In this document: positions 1 through 5,490 of the stretch, in pieces
Numbering within the stretch: position 1 is the first letter of the stretch
How the letters are laid out: each line of letters opens with the position of its first letter
From: an uncultured Bacteroidales bacterium
GTDB taxonomy: Bacteria > Bacteroidota > Bacteroidia > Bacteroidales > UBA932
DNA: 5,490 nt
Assembly (NCBI GenBank): GCA_900322025.1
Contig: ONYJ01000090.1
Span: forward strand, 1-5,490
Direction: 5' to 3'
The notes under the pieces: generated by a model
Seen by the model: the letters and a program-made list of their open reading frames with translations, nothing else
Told to the model about the DNA's origin: nothing
Database searches by the model: none
Program-made: the position numbers and the translations under genes

Positions 1-19
1 AAAAGCTGCTAAGAAGTAG
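1..19 (+). CDS. rpsL: C-terminal end of probable 30S ribosomal protein S12 (partial)
   Basis: Only the last five codons and a TAG stop (17-19) are present, reading K-A-A-K-K. A lysine/alanine-rich tail fits the end of S12 in Bacteroidota. The position directly upstream of rpsG and fusA is where rpsL lies in the conserved str operon. The identification rests mainly on gene order, because five residues cannot identify a family. S12 is part of the decoding centre of the small ribosomal subunit. The gap to rpsG is 67 bases and shows no clear terminator, so co-transcription is likely. Confidence 0.6.
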
Positions 20-86
20 TCTGCTCACATTCTGTTAAAAGAATTACGGCAGATTCTAAGTCATTAATTATTAAAACATTTCCAAA

Positions 87-563
87 ATGAGAAAAGCAAA
101 GCCTAAAAAGAGGATTCTACTTCCAGATCCAAAGTATCACGATGTAATGGTAACAAGATTCGTGAACAACCTTATGTTGCAGGGGAAGAAGAGTATCGCT
201 TACGCTATTTTTTATGATTCGATTGACATAATCGGCGAGAAGATGAAAGATTCTGACAAGGCTCCTATGGAAATTTGGAAAAAGGCACTTGAGAACATTA
301 CCCCACAGATTGAGGTTAAGAGCCGCAGGGTGGGTGGTGCCAACTTCCAGGTTCCAACGGAAGTGCGTCCGGAGAGAAAAATCTCGCTGAGTATGAAGAA
401 TATGATTCTTTACGCTCGCAAAAGACCGGGCAAGTCGATGGCCGAAAAATTAGCTGCGGAGATAATGGCAGCATATAATAATGAAGGTGGTGCCTTCAAG
501 AGAAAAGAGGATATGCATAAGATGGCCGAGGCCAACAAGGCATTCGCTCATTTCCGTTTTTAG
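87..563 (+). CDS. rpsG: 30S ribosomal protein S7
   Basis: The protein has 158 residues, the usual length for Bacteroidota S7. S7 is a primary 16S rRNA binder that organises the head of the 30S subunit and lies near the E-site tRNA. The family is clear from the basic N-terminus (MRKAKPKKR), the central rRNA-binding stretch at residues 77-90 (VKSRRVGGANFQVP), the RP(E/D)RK segment at about 94-98, and the conserved C-terminus at 138-158 with KRKEDMHKMAEANKAFAHFRF-type residues. The ATG at 87 follows an A/T-rich leader with no Shine-Dalgarno sequence, normal for this phylum. A small oddity is Pro114 in KRPGKSM, where I recall Gly in relatives. The gene ends in TAG and lies 21 bases before fusA. 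That gap is in frame and stop-free, so only the TAG keeps S7 and EF-G separate. Confidence 0.98.
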   Translation: MRKAKPKKRILLPDPKYHDVMVTRFVNNLMLQGKKSIAYAIFYDSIDIIGEKMKDSDKAPMEIWKKALENITPQIEVKSRRVGGANFQVPTEVRPERKISLSMKNMILYARKRPGKSMAEKLAAEIMAAYNNEGGAFKRKEDMHKMAEANKAFAHFRF

Positions 564-584
564 TGTAAGAAGACAATCTTAACA

Positions 585-2699
585 ATGGCAAGAGATCTTA
601 AATACACTAGAAATATCGGCATTATGGCTCACATAGATGCCGGTAAAACAACTACATCTGAAAGAATTCTATTCTACACTGGTAAAACCCACAAGATTGG
701 AGAGGTGCACGATGGTGCCGCTACAATGGATTTTATGGTGCAGGAGCAGGAGAGAGGTATAACCATTACTTCTGCAGCAACAACAGCATTCTGGCACTAT
801 AACAATCAGAAATACCAGATTAACCTTATCGACACTCCGGGCCACGTAGATTTTACTGTTGAAGTGGAGCGTTCGCTCAGGGTTTTGGACGGTACAGTTG
901 CAACTTTTTGCGCTGTAGGACGAGTTCAGCCTCAGAGCGAAACGGTTTGGAGACAGGCCGATAAGTACAATGTTCCCAAGATCGCCTATGTAAATAAGAT
1001 GGACCGTGTAGGTGCAGATTTTATGGGCGTGGTAGATGATATTAAGACCAAGCTCGGAGCCAATGCCGTTCCTATCTGCATTCCCATAGGGTCTGAAGAT
1101 AAGTTCCAAGGCATTATAGATCTGATAGATATGAAGGCTTACTTCTACGATGCAGACAACAAGGAGCTTGTTAATTTTGAAATAAAAGATATTCCTGCCG
1201 AGCTTATGGACGAGGCTTCCGAGTGGCACAACAATCTTTTGGAAGCTGCTGCCGAATTTGATGAGGCCCTGATGCAGAAATATTTTGATGATCCTCAAAC
1301 TATATCAAAAGAAGAAATCATAGCCGCAATTCGTAAAGGAACAATATCTATGGAGGTAGTTCCTATATGTTGCGGTTCTTCTTTCAAGAACAAAGGAGTT
1401 CAGTTCCTTCTGGATGCAATAGCAAGATACCTGCCGAGCCCGTTAGACAAAGGCAATGTAAAAGGTATAAGTCCTAAGAATAATGAAGAGACAGAACGAA
1501 AACCTTCTGCTTCTGAACCATTCTGCGGCTTGGTATTCAAAATTGCTACAGACCCATTTGTGGGCAGATTAGCTTATATGAGAGCATATTCGGGTAAGTT
1601 AGACTCCGGTTCTTATGTGTTGAATACAAGAAGCGGCAAGAAGGAGAGAGTTGCAAGGCTCTATCAGATGCACTCCAACAAACAGAATCCTATAGATTTT
1701 GTAGAGGCCGGAGACATTTGTGCCGTTGTAGGATTTAAAGATCTTCGTACCGGAGATACCGTTTGCGAAGAGAATCATCCTATAGTGTTGGAGTCTATGG
1801 TTTTCCCAGATCCAGTTATCGGATTGGCAGTAGAGCCTAAGACTCAAGGAGATCTTGATAAACTCGGAATAGCACTCGGCAAGCTTGCAGAGGAAGATCC
1901 TACCTTCACCGTTAAGTCAGATGCAGAAACAGGTCAAACCGTAATAAGCGGTATGGGTGAGCTTCATCTGGAGATTCTTGTAGATCGCTTAAAGAGAGAG
2001 TTTGGCGTAGAGATTAACCAAGGTGCACCTCAGGTGAACTATAAGGAGGCTCTTATGCAAACTGTTCAGCACAGAGAAGTCTTCAAGAAGCAAACGGGAG
2101 GCCGTGGTAAGTTTGCGGATATTATTGTAGAACTTGGCCCTGCAGATGAGGGAGTTACCGGCTTGCAGTTTGTAGATGAAGTTAAGGGAGGAAACGTTCC
2201 TCGCGAATTTATTCCGGCTGTAGAAAAAGGCTTTAAGGCGGCTATGCAGAATGGACCGCTTGCCGGCTATGAGGTAACTTCTATGAAAGTGGTTCTGAAG
2301 GATGGCTCTTTCCACCCTGTAGATTCAGATCAGCTTTCATTTGAGATATGCGCTCGCCAAGCCTTCCGCAAGGCTGCAAGGAAGGCAGCGCCGGTAATTA
2401 TGGAACCTATTATGGCTCTTGAGGTTGTAACACCGGAAGACTATATGGGAGATGTAATAGGCGACCTCAATAAGAGAAGAGGGCAGATAACCAATATGGA
2501 TTCTCGCGGTGGTGCAAGAATCATAAAAGCAAAAGTTCCGCTGAGCGAGCAGTTTGGTTATGTTACCGTATTGCGTACTCTTTCATCTGGCCGTGCAACA
2601 AGCACAATGGAATTCTCTCACTATGCCGAACTTCCTGCAAATCTGTCAAAAGAAATTGTGGAGAAAGCCGGAACAAGACCACTGGATGACGAGGATTAA
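585..2699 (+). CDS. fusA: Translation elongation factor G (EF-G)
   Basis: This 704-residue GTPase drives translocation of tRNA and mRNA on the ribosome and, with ribosome recycling factor, subunit splitting. It is full length. Domain I carries G1 AHIDAGKT (15-22), the switch I region RGITI (57-61), G3 DTPGH (83-87), G4 NKMD (137-140) and a G5-type CGSSFKNKGVQ (263-273). Domain II is at about 310-400 and domain III at about 410-485, with GMGELHLEILVDR at 456-468. Domain IV is at about 486-610, with the tip loop around His577 in GSFHPVDSDQ. Domain V is at about 611-695, with YMGDVIGDLNKRRGQ. Gene order rpsG-fusA-rpsJ marks this as the housekeeping copy, not a ribosome-protection paralogue. Residue 113 is Arg in CAVGRVQPQSE, where most EF-Gs have Gly. 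The start ATG is followed by ARDLKYTRNIGIMAHIDAGK, standard for the family. Confidence 0.98.
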   Translation: MARDLKYTRNIGIMAHIDAGKTTTSERILFYTGKTHKIGEVHDGAATMDFMVQEQERGITITSAATTAFWHYNNQKYQINLIDTPGHVDFTVEVERSLRVLDGTVATFCAVGRVQPQSETVWRQADKYNVPKIAYVNKMDRVGADFMGVVDDIKTKLGANAVPICIPIGSEDKFQGIIDLIDMKAYFYDADNKELVNFEIKDIPAELMDEASEWHNNLLEAAAEFDEALMQKYFDDPQTISKEEIIAAIRKGTISMEVVPICCGSSFKNKGVQFLLDAIARYLPSPLDKGNVKGISPKNNEETERKPSASEPFCGLVFKIATDPFVGRLAYMRAYSGKLDSGSYVLNTRSGKKERVARLYQMHSNKQNPIDFVEAGDICAVVGFKDLRTGDTVCEENHPIVLESMVFPDPVIGLAVEPKTQGDLDKLGIALGKLAEEDPTFTVKSDAETGQTVISGMGELHLEILVDRLKREFGVEINQGAPQVNYKEALMQTVQHREVFKKQTGGRGKFADIIVELGPADEGVTGLQFVDEVKGGNVPREFIPAVEKGFKAAMQNGPLAGYEVTSMKVVLKDGSFHPVDSDQLSFEICARQAFRKAARKAAPVIMEPIMALEVVTPEDYMGDVIGDLNKRRGQITNMDSRGGARIIKAKVPLSEQFGYVTVLRTLSSGRATSTMEFSHYAELPANLSKEIVEKAGTRPLDDED

Positions 2700-2733
2700 T
2701 TATAATAACTGATAATATTTTAAATTAGATAAA

Positions 2734-3039
2734 ATGAGCCAAAAGATTAGAATTAAACTGAAGTCATACGATCATGCGCTGGTAGATAAATCAGCTGCAA
2801 GAATCGTTGAGACAGTAAAGGCTACAGGTGCTATTGTGAGCGGCCCTATTCCACTGCCAACTCACAAGAAGATATTTACCGTAAACCGCTCTACCTTTGT
2901 TAATAAGAAAGCAAGAGAGCAGTTTGAGCTCAACTCTTTCTGCCGCCTGTTGGATATATACTCATCTTCGTCTAAGACAGTTGATGCCTTGATGAAGCTT
3001 GAGCTTCCAAGCGGTGTAGAAGTTGAGATTAAGGTCTGA
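2734..3039 (+). CDS. rpsJ: 30S ribosomal protein S10
   Basis: The 101-residue product is full length. S10 sits in the 30S head and, in other bacteria, also works in transcription antitermination as NusE, paired with NusB. Diagnostic segments are KIRIKLKSYDH near the N-terminus, the extended loop SGPIPLPT (36-43) followed by FTVNRSTFVNKKAREQFE (48-65), and the C-terminus VDALMKLELPSGVEVEIKV. It starts 34 A/T-rich bases after fusA and is very likely part of the same transcript. The stretch NSFCRLLDIY (67-76) departs slightly from the T/S-H/Y-K-R-L-(I/L)-D-I pattern I recall. No rplC follows, which is unusual for the phylum, and no convincing terminator hairpin was found just downstream. Confidence 0.98.
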   Translation: MSQKIRIKLKSYDHALVDKSAARIVETVKATGAIVSGPIPLPTHKKIFTVNRSTFVNKKAREQFELNSFCRLLDIYSSSSKTVDALMKLELPSGVEVEIKV

Positions 3040-3100
3040 TAATTATAAGTAGCAACAAATGCAGGGTGAACATATTTTTATTTTCTTAAACTTAAATTTG

Positions 3101-3133
3101 TTTACAGAAACCCAAAAAAAATGTTTATCTTTG
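3101..3133 (+). promoter_or_regulatory. Probable Bacteroidota-type promoter for the tRNA gene
   Basis: The octamer TATCTTTG at 3126-3133 matches the -7 consensus TAnnTTTG of the primary sigma factor of Bacteroidota. The -33 element (consensus TTTG) is poorer: TTTA at 3101-3104 has about 21 bases of spacing, while a perfect TTTG at 3097-3100 is too far away at 25 bases. Transcription would begin roughly at 3137-3141, about 36-40 bases before the mature tRNA. The -7 match is seen directly; activity is inferred. Confidence 0.65.
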
Positions 3134-3149
3134 CACACAGATAACAAAA

Positions 3150-3169
3150 GCGGAGGCATAAGCTTCCGC
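3150..3169 (+). other. Hairpin in the tRNA leader
   Basis: The arms GCGGAGG (3150-3156) and CTTCCGC (3163-3169) form seven pairs, one of them a G-T wobble, around a six-base loop CATAAG. The hairpin lies between the predicted transcription start and the tRNA 5' end, with 7 bases to the first acceptor base. No T-run follows, so it does not look like a terminator. It may be a folded 5' leader removed by RNase P. The fold is visible in the sequence; the role is a guess. Confidence 0.45.
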
Positions 3170-3176
3170 AGAGTTT

Positions 3177-3250
3177 GGGCCCATAGCTCAGTTGGTTAGA
3201 GCACCTGACTCATAATCAGGGGGTCCCAGGATCATGCCCTGGTGGGCCCA
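3177..3250 (+). tRNA. tRNA with CAT anticodon, Ile2 (lysidine type) favoured over elongator Met
   Basis: A complete 74-base cloverleaf is present. The acceptor stem is GGGCCCA/TGGGCCC (3177-3183 with 3243-3249) and the discriminator is A3250. The D-stem is GCTC/GAGC (3186-3189 with 3199-3202), with GG in the loop. The anticodon stem is CCTGA/TCAGG (3204-3208 with 3216-3220) and the loop CTCATAA has anticodon CAT at 3211-3213. The variable loop is GGGTC, and the T-stem is CCAGG/CCTGG (3226-3230 with 3238-3242). It is not the initiator, since the first pair is a normal G-C. The C4-G69 and C5-G68 pairs match the determinants used by the lysidine synthase TilS in E. coli tRNA-Ile2, so reading AUA is favoured, but elongator Met cannot be excluded. 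CCA is not encoded. The T-loop ATCATGC is unusual. Confidence 0.96.
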
Positions 3251-3260
3251 CAGTTAAAAT

Positions 3261-3296
3261 CAAGCACTTACAGCAATGTAGGTGCTTGTTCTTTTT
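3261..3296 (+). terminator. Intrinsic terminator after the tRNA
   Basis: The arms CAAGCACTTAC (3261-3271) and GTAGGTGCTTG (3278-3288) give 11 pairs with one T-G wobble and a six-base loop AGCAAT. The T-rich tail TTCTTTTT (3289-3296) follows at once. It starts 10 bases after the tRNA discriminator, so the tRNA is most simply a single-gene transcript running from the promoter near 3126 to here. It would also stop read-through from the str operon before the acyltransferase gene. Confidence 0.9.
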
Positions 3297-3429
3297 GCTC
3301 CCAACAGTGTATAAATAAAAACAGTTTAACTACTCTTTGCAGGATTGTTTGTTATAATCAGTAGGTTAAAGATTAAGATAAAGTTTGGCGGTAGTGGTTT
3401 TTATAAGATGCATATACTTATTTTTTATT
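3297..3429. other. Intergenic stretch with no recognisable content
   Basis: These 133 A/T-rich bases lie between the tRNA terminator and the next promoter-like site. I see no credible reading frame, RNA fold, repeat or riboswitch. Two weak motifs (TACTCTTTG at 3331-3339 and TATAAT at 3353-3358) were considered as promoters and rejected. Together with the tRNA unit it separates the ribosomal operon from the lipid-related pair of genes. Confidence 0.6.
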
Positions 3430-3437
3430 TATCTTTG
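3430..3437 (+). promoter_or_regulatory. Probable -7 promoter element for the acyltransferase-synthase pair
   Basis: TATCTTTG, identical to the octamer ahead of the tRNA, fits the Bacteroidota -7 consensus TAnnTTTG. It lies 31 bases before the acyltransferase ATG, so the transcript would start near 3441-3445 with a leader of about 25 bases. No good TTTG is found at the expected -33 distance (about 3405-3411), which lowers confidence. The next upstream TTTG (3384-3387) is too distant. Confidence 0.5.
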
Positions 3438-3468
3438 GGCTTCATTTTGTATTTAGGCTATCCATACT

Positions 3469-4866
3469 ATGGAAAAACAAAAACATAATGGCGTAAAATC
3501 CACTAAGTTGCGTACATCTTTTAGGGGCGGGCTTTATTATATGTGGTTTAAGGAATTTATCAGATTCCTGTTCAATCATTTTCTTTACAAGAAGGTATAT
3601 TATATAGGTACAGATAAAATTTTGCCGGAGGGTAAGTCACAGGTAATAGTTTCCGACCACCAGAACTGTCTGGTAGATGCTATTGCCGTAATGCTTTCAT
3701 TTAAAGGCCCTGGCAGGCGACCTTTCTTCTGGGCAAGGGCAGATATATTTGCAGTTAACAAGTTGCTGGAAAAGTACCTAAGATTTTTGGGACTTATGCC
3801 TGCATTCAGAATGGATCATGAGGGCTTAGAAGATGTGGGCAAAAACACAGCTTCTTTTGAAGAGAGCTACCATTTGCTATTGAACGGACAGAGCGTAATG
3901 ATATTCCCCGAGGCCGGGCATCAGGATAAGCGCTACCTTGGGCATTTTACAACAGGCTATACCACAATGGCTTTCAAAACTGCAGAAGAAGGAAATTGGG
4001 AAAAAGAAATTTTTATTTTGCCTGTTGCCAATCATTACACAGATTACTTTGGCATAAGAAGAGAAATGTGTGTAATGTTTAGCGAGCCAATATCTCTCAA
4101 GCCTTACTATGAGCTTTATAAAGAAAAGCCAAGAACGGCAATGCGGGAAGTAAACCTGCTTGTGAGGCAGGTTGTTTCGTCTATGATGTTGGATATACAA
4201 GATTTAGACAATTACAACAGCATAGATTTTCTAAGAACCAATTATGGGAAAACCTTTGCATTGCTAAAAAAAATGCCTTATAAGATTCTGCCGGAAAAGT
4301 TAGAAGCAGAAAAGGCTTTTGTGGCGGCTCTGAGCTCTTTGGAAGAGGATAAGAAAAATGAGGTGTATAGTTTTGCTTCTTCTATCAGGCAGAGGCTGGA
4401 AGATTTCAAATTATCTTTTAAGTCTGTAGGTAAGAGAGTTGCTTGGCCGATAACCATACTCAAAATTTTAGCAATGATTGCTTTATTGCCTGTTTGGGTG
4501 TTTTCGTTATGGCCAAACTGGCTATTGTACAACATACCGAAAAAGCTGACCAATAGGGTAAAAGACAAGATGCTCTCTTCTTCTTTCTTGTTGGGTTTAA
4601 GTGCTGTAATTACCATTCCGCTGTTTGCCATTATTTCTTTTGTAATTGTATGGTGTGTTCTTACTATCTATATGGCAATTGCTTATGTGTTGCTTATGCC
4701 TGTTTTGGCATTGTTCTGCTGGTATTATACGGAATGGTGGGAAGGTATAAAACAAGATTTGCGTTTATTAAGGTTTCGTAAGAAACTAAAAATTACTAAA
4801 TTTGACACCCTAAAACAAGATATAGAAAAATTGGAAGATAGGCTTTGGGCCTTATTCAAGATATGA
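3469..4866 (+). CDS. PlsC/glycerolipid-type acyltransferase with C-terminal membrane segments
   Basis: The product has 465 residues. The N-terminal half is a PlsC-family acyltransferase domain, which moves an acyl chain from acyl-ACP or acyl-CoA to a hydroxyl of a glycerol phosphate or lipid. Motif I is SDHQNCLVDA, with His64 and Asp70 spaced H-x5-D, as in a Bacteroidota subgroup I recall with HxNxxxD, rather than the classic H-x4-D. Motif II is FFWARADIF (86-94), motif III is IFPEAGHQD (145-153, Glu148) in place of FPEGxxS/H, and a motif IV-like LPVANHY is at 184-190. The C-terminal half has hydrophobic, probably membrane-spanning segments at about 325-348, 373-396 and 398-420, then a basic, charged tail. 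An upstream in-frame TAG at 3454-3456 makes ATG 3469 the earliest start. Met25 (3541) is an alternative nearer the usual family start. The stop overlaps the next ATG (ATGA), implying translational coupling. The exact acyl acceptor cannot be read from sequence. Confidence 0.85.
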   Translation: MEKQKHNGVKSTKLRTSFRGGLYYMWFKEFIRFLFNHFLYKKVYYIGTDKILPEGKSQVIVSDHQNCLVDAIAVMLSFKGPGRRPFFWARADIFAVNKLLEKYLRFLGLMPAFRMDHEGLEDVGKNTASFEESYHLLLNGQSVMIFPEAGHQDKRYLGHFTTGYTTMAFKTAEEGNWEKEIFILPVANHYTDYFGIRREMCVMFSEPISLKPYYELYKEKPRTAMREVNLLVRQVVSSMMLDIQDLDNYNSIDFLRTNYGKTFALLKKMPYKILPEKLEAEKAFVAALSSLEEDKKNEVYSFASSIRQRLEDFKLSFKSVGKRVAWPITILKILAMIALLPVWVFSLWPNWLLYNIPKKLTNRVKDKMLSSSFLLGLSAVITIPLFAIISFVIVWCVLTIYMAIAYVLLMPVLALFCWYYTEWWEGIKQDLRLLRFRKKLKITKFDTLKQDIEKLEDRLWALFKI

Positions 4867-5450
4867 GAAGACGAGTAGTAATTACGGGCATGGGGATATA
4901 TTCCTGCCTTGGAAAAACTTTAGAAGAAGTAAGAGATTCTTTGTATGCTGGAAAGAGCGGAATTATTTTCGATCAAGCCAGAAAAGACATGGGCTTTCTC
5001 TCTGCCCTTACGGGATATGTAGAAATACCTAATCTTAAAGGTGTTCTGAGCCGTAACCAACGAGTATATATGCCAGAGCAGGCGTTGTTTGCCTATTGCG
5101 CTACAGCAGATGCTCTGAAGAATGCTAATATAGACCAAGATTATTTAGACAATCACGAAGTAGGTCTTTTGTATGGCAACGATTCGAGCGCAGAGCCCGT
5201 AGTGGCCAGCGTAGATGCAATGCGTGCAAAGAAAGATACCTCTATGATTGGCAGCGGCGGAATTTTCAGAAGTATGAACTCTACCGTTACAATGAATCTT
5301 TCCTGTATTTTTAAGCTAAAAGGAATAAACCTTACCGTGTCTGGAGCTTGTGCCAGTGGCTCACATTCTATAGGCTGGGGCGCGATGCTTATACAGAACG
5401 GACTTCAGGATATGGTGATTTGCGGTGGCGCACAAGAAGTGAACCTGTAG
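4863..5450 (+). CDS. FabB/FabF-like beta-ketoacyl synthase, cut short by an in-frame TAG
   Basis: This is the N-terminal 195 codons of a thiolase-fold condensing enzyme, which joins malonyl-ACP to an acyl chain. The start RRRVVITGMGIYSCLG is typical, and NDSSAEPV (106-113) and SMNSTVTMNLS (137-147) agree with the family. The nucleophile is Cys163 in SGACASGSHSIG (160-171), the same position as in E. coli FabB, so no net indel precedes it. CGGAQEVN (187-194) follows. The TAG at 5448-5450 corresponds to about residue 196 of a protein normally some 400 long. Both catalytic histidines (near 298 and 333 in FabB) would be lost, so the product as written should be inactive. I chose ATG 4863, which overlaps the acyltransferase stop as ATGA, over an in-frame TTG at 4845. 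The pairing resembles aryl-polyene or flexirubin clusters, but a fatty-acid role is equally open. Confidence 0.85.
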   Translation: MRRRVVITGMGIYSCLGKTLEEVRDSLYAGKSGIIFDQARKDMGFLSALTGYVEIPNLKGVLSRNQRVYMPEQALFAYCATADALKNANIDQDYLDNHEVGLLYGNDSSAEPVVASVDAMRAKKDTSMIGSGGIFRSMNSTVTMNLSCIFKLKGINLTVSGACASGSHSIGWGAMLIQNGLQDMVICGGAQEVNL

Positions 5451-5490
5451 TCTGTATGCAGTTTTGATGGTATAGGTGCATTTTCAAAGC
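5451..5490 (+). pseudogene. Same-frame continuation of the beta-ketoacyl synthase after the TAG (partial)
   Basis: After the TAG the same frame reads S-V-C-S-F-D-G-I-G-A-F-S-K up to the window edge. This lines up without a gap with the ACEFDAMGALSTK segment of E. coli FabB that follows its residue 197. The conserved F-D and G-A-(F/L)-S positions show that the synthase gene continues here. No start codon lies between the stop and the window edge, so this is the interior of the interrupted gene and not a new one. If the TAG is a sequencing error, 4863-5490 is one ordinary partial gene. Confidence 0.75.

Noticed and set aside
564..584. Shine-Dalgarno site before fusA (AAGAAG near 568)
   Set aside because: It is a poor match and too far from the ATG; the other genes also lack a usable site, consistent with Bacteroidota initiation.
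669..1298. Long open frame on the minus strand opposite fusA (and similar ones at 1599-1847 and 1989-2315)
   Set aside because: It lies fully within the well-supported fusA gene and its translation has no recognisable domain; it is a shadow of the codon pattern on the other strand.
3040..3100. Terminator for the str operon just after rpsJ
   Set aside because: The region is T-rich around 3073-3086 but I found no stem longer than about three pairs; the first convincing terminator is after the tRNA.
3331..3339. TACTCTTTG as another -7 promoter element
   Set aside because: The spacer between TA and TTTG is three bases instead of two, and no -33 TTTG is present at the right distance.
3353..3358. 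TATAAT, an E. coli-like -10 box
   Set aside because: No -35 element at a workable distance (the nearest TTGCAG is only about 10 bases upstream), and Bacteroidota promoters use TAnnTTTG instead.
3877..4631. Minus-strand frames of 107 and 117 codons opposite the acyltransferase gene
   Set aside because: They overlap a conserved coding frame, lack family features and have no start context or promoter of their own.
4845..4862. Upstream TTG start for the beta-ketoacyl synthase, adding six residues
   Set aside because: The family normally begins with a short basic run before VVITGMG, and ATG 4863 gives exactly that together with a classic ATGA overlap; the TTG extension lies inside the acyltransferase end.
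5448..5450. TAG reassigned to a sense codon in this genome
   Set aside because: The rpsG frame ends in TAG exactly at the conserved S7 C-terminus (and probable rpsL likewise), so TAG acts as a normal stop.

Overview
The window looks like chromosomal DNA from a member of the Bacteroidota, probably Bacteroidales. The S7, EF-G and S10 proteins have Bacteroidota-like sequences, two promoter-like sites match the Bacteroidota -7 consensus TAnnTTTG, and the coding starts lack Shine-Dalgarno sequences and sit behind A/T-rich leaders. Base composition is moderate to AT-rich throughout, and no gene stands out as recently acquired.

Left part (1-3039): the str operon on the + strand. It holds the last codons of a probable rpsL (S12), then rpsG (S7), fusA (EF-G) and rpsJ (S10), separated by 67, 21 and 34 bases. 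All encode ribosome parts or the translocation GTPase, and they are probably co-transcribed. In many Bacteroidota rplC and the rest of the S10 ribosomal protein cluster follow rpsJ directly. Here the run stops at rpsJ.

Middle (3040-3468): no protein gene. It carries a TAnnTTTG promoter, a small leader hairpin, a complete tRNA with a CAT anticodon (Ile2 or elongator Met, with an unusual T-loop) and a strong intrinsic terminator. About 130 bases with no recognisable content follow, then a second TAnnTTTG site just upstream of the next gene.

Right part (3469-5490): a membrane-linked PlsC-type acyltransferase overlaps by four bases (ATGA) a FabB-like beta-ketoacyl synthase. This pair suggests lipid or polyene assembly; pairs like it occur at the start of aryl-polyene/flexirubin-type clusters in Bacteroidota, but the window ends before that can be tested. 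The synthase reading frame is cut by an in-frame TAG 33 codons after the active-site Cys, and recognisable synthase sequence continues in the same frame to the window edge. It is therefore a nonsense-mutated gene, a base-calling error, or (least likely) a read-through gene.

I found no CRISPR array, insertion sequence or new defence-type system. The points most worth checking are the amber codon in the synthase, the tRNA T-loop and the break in ribosomal gene order after rpsJ.
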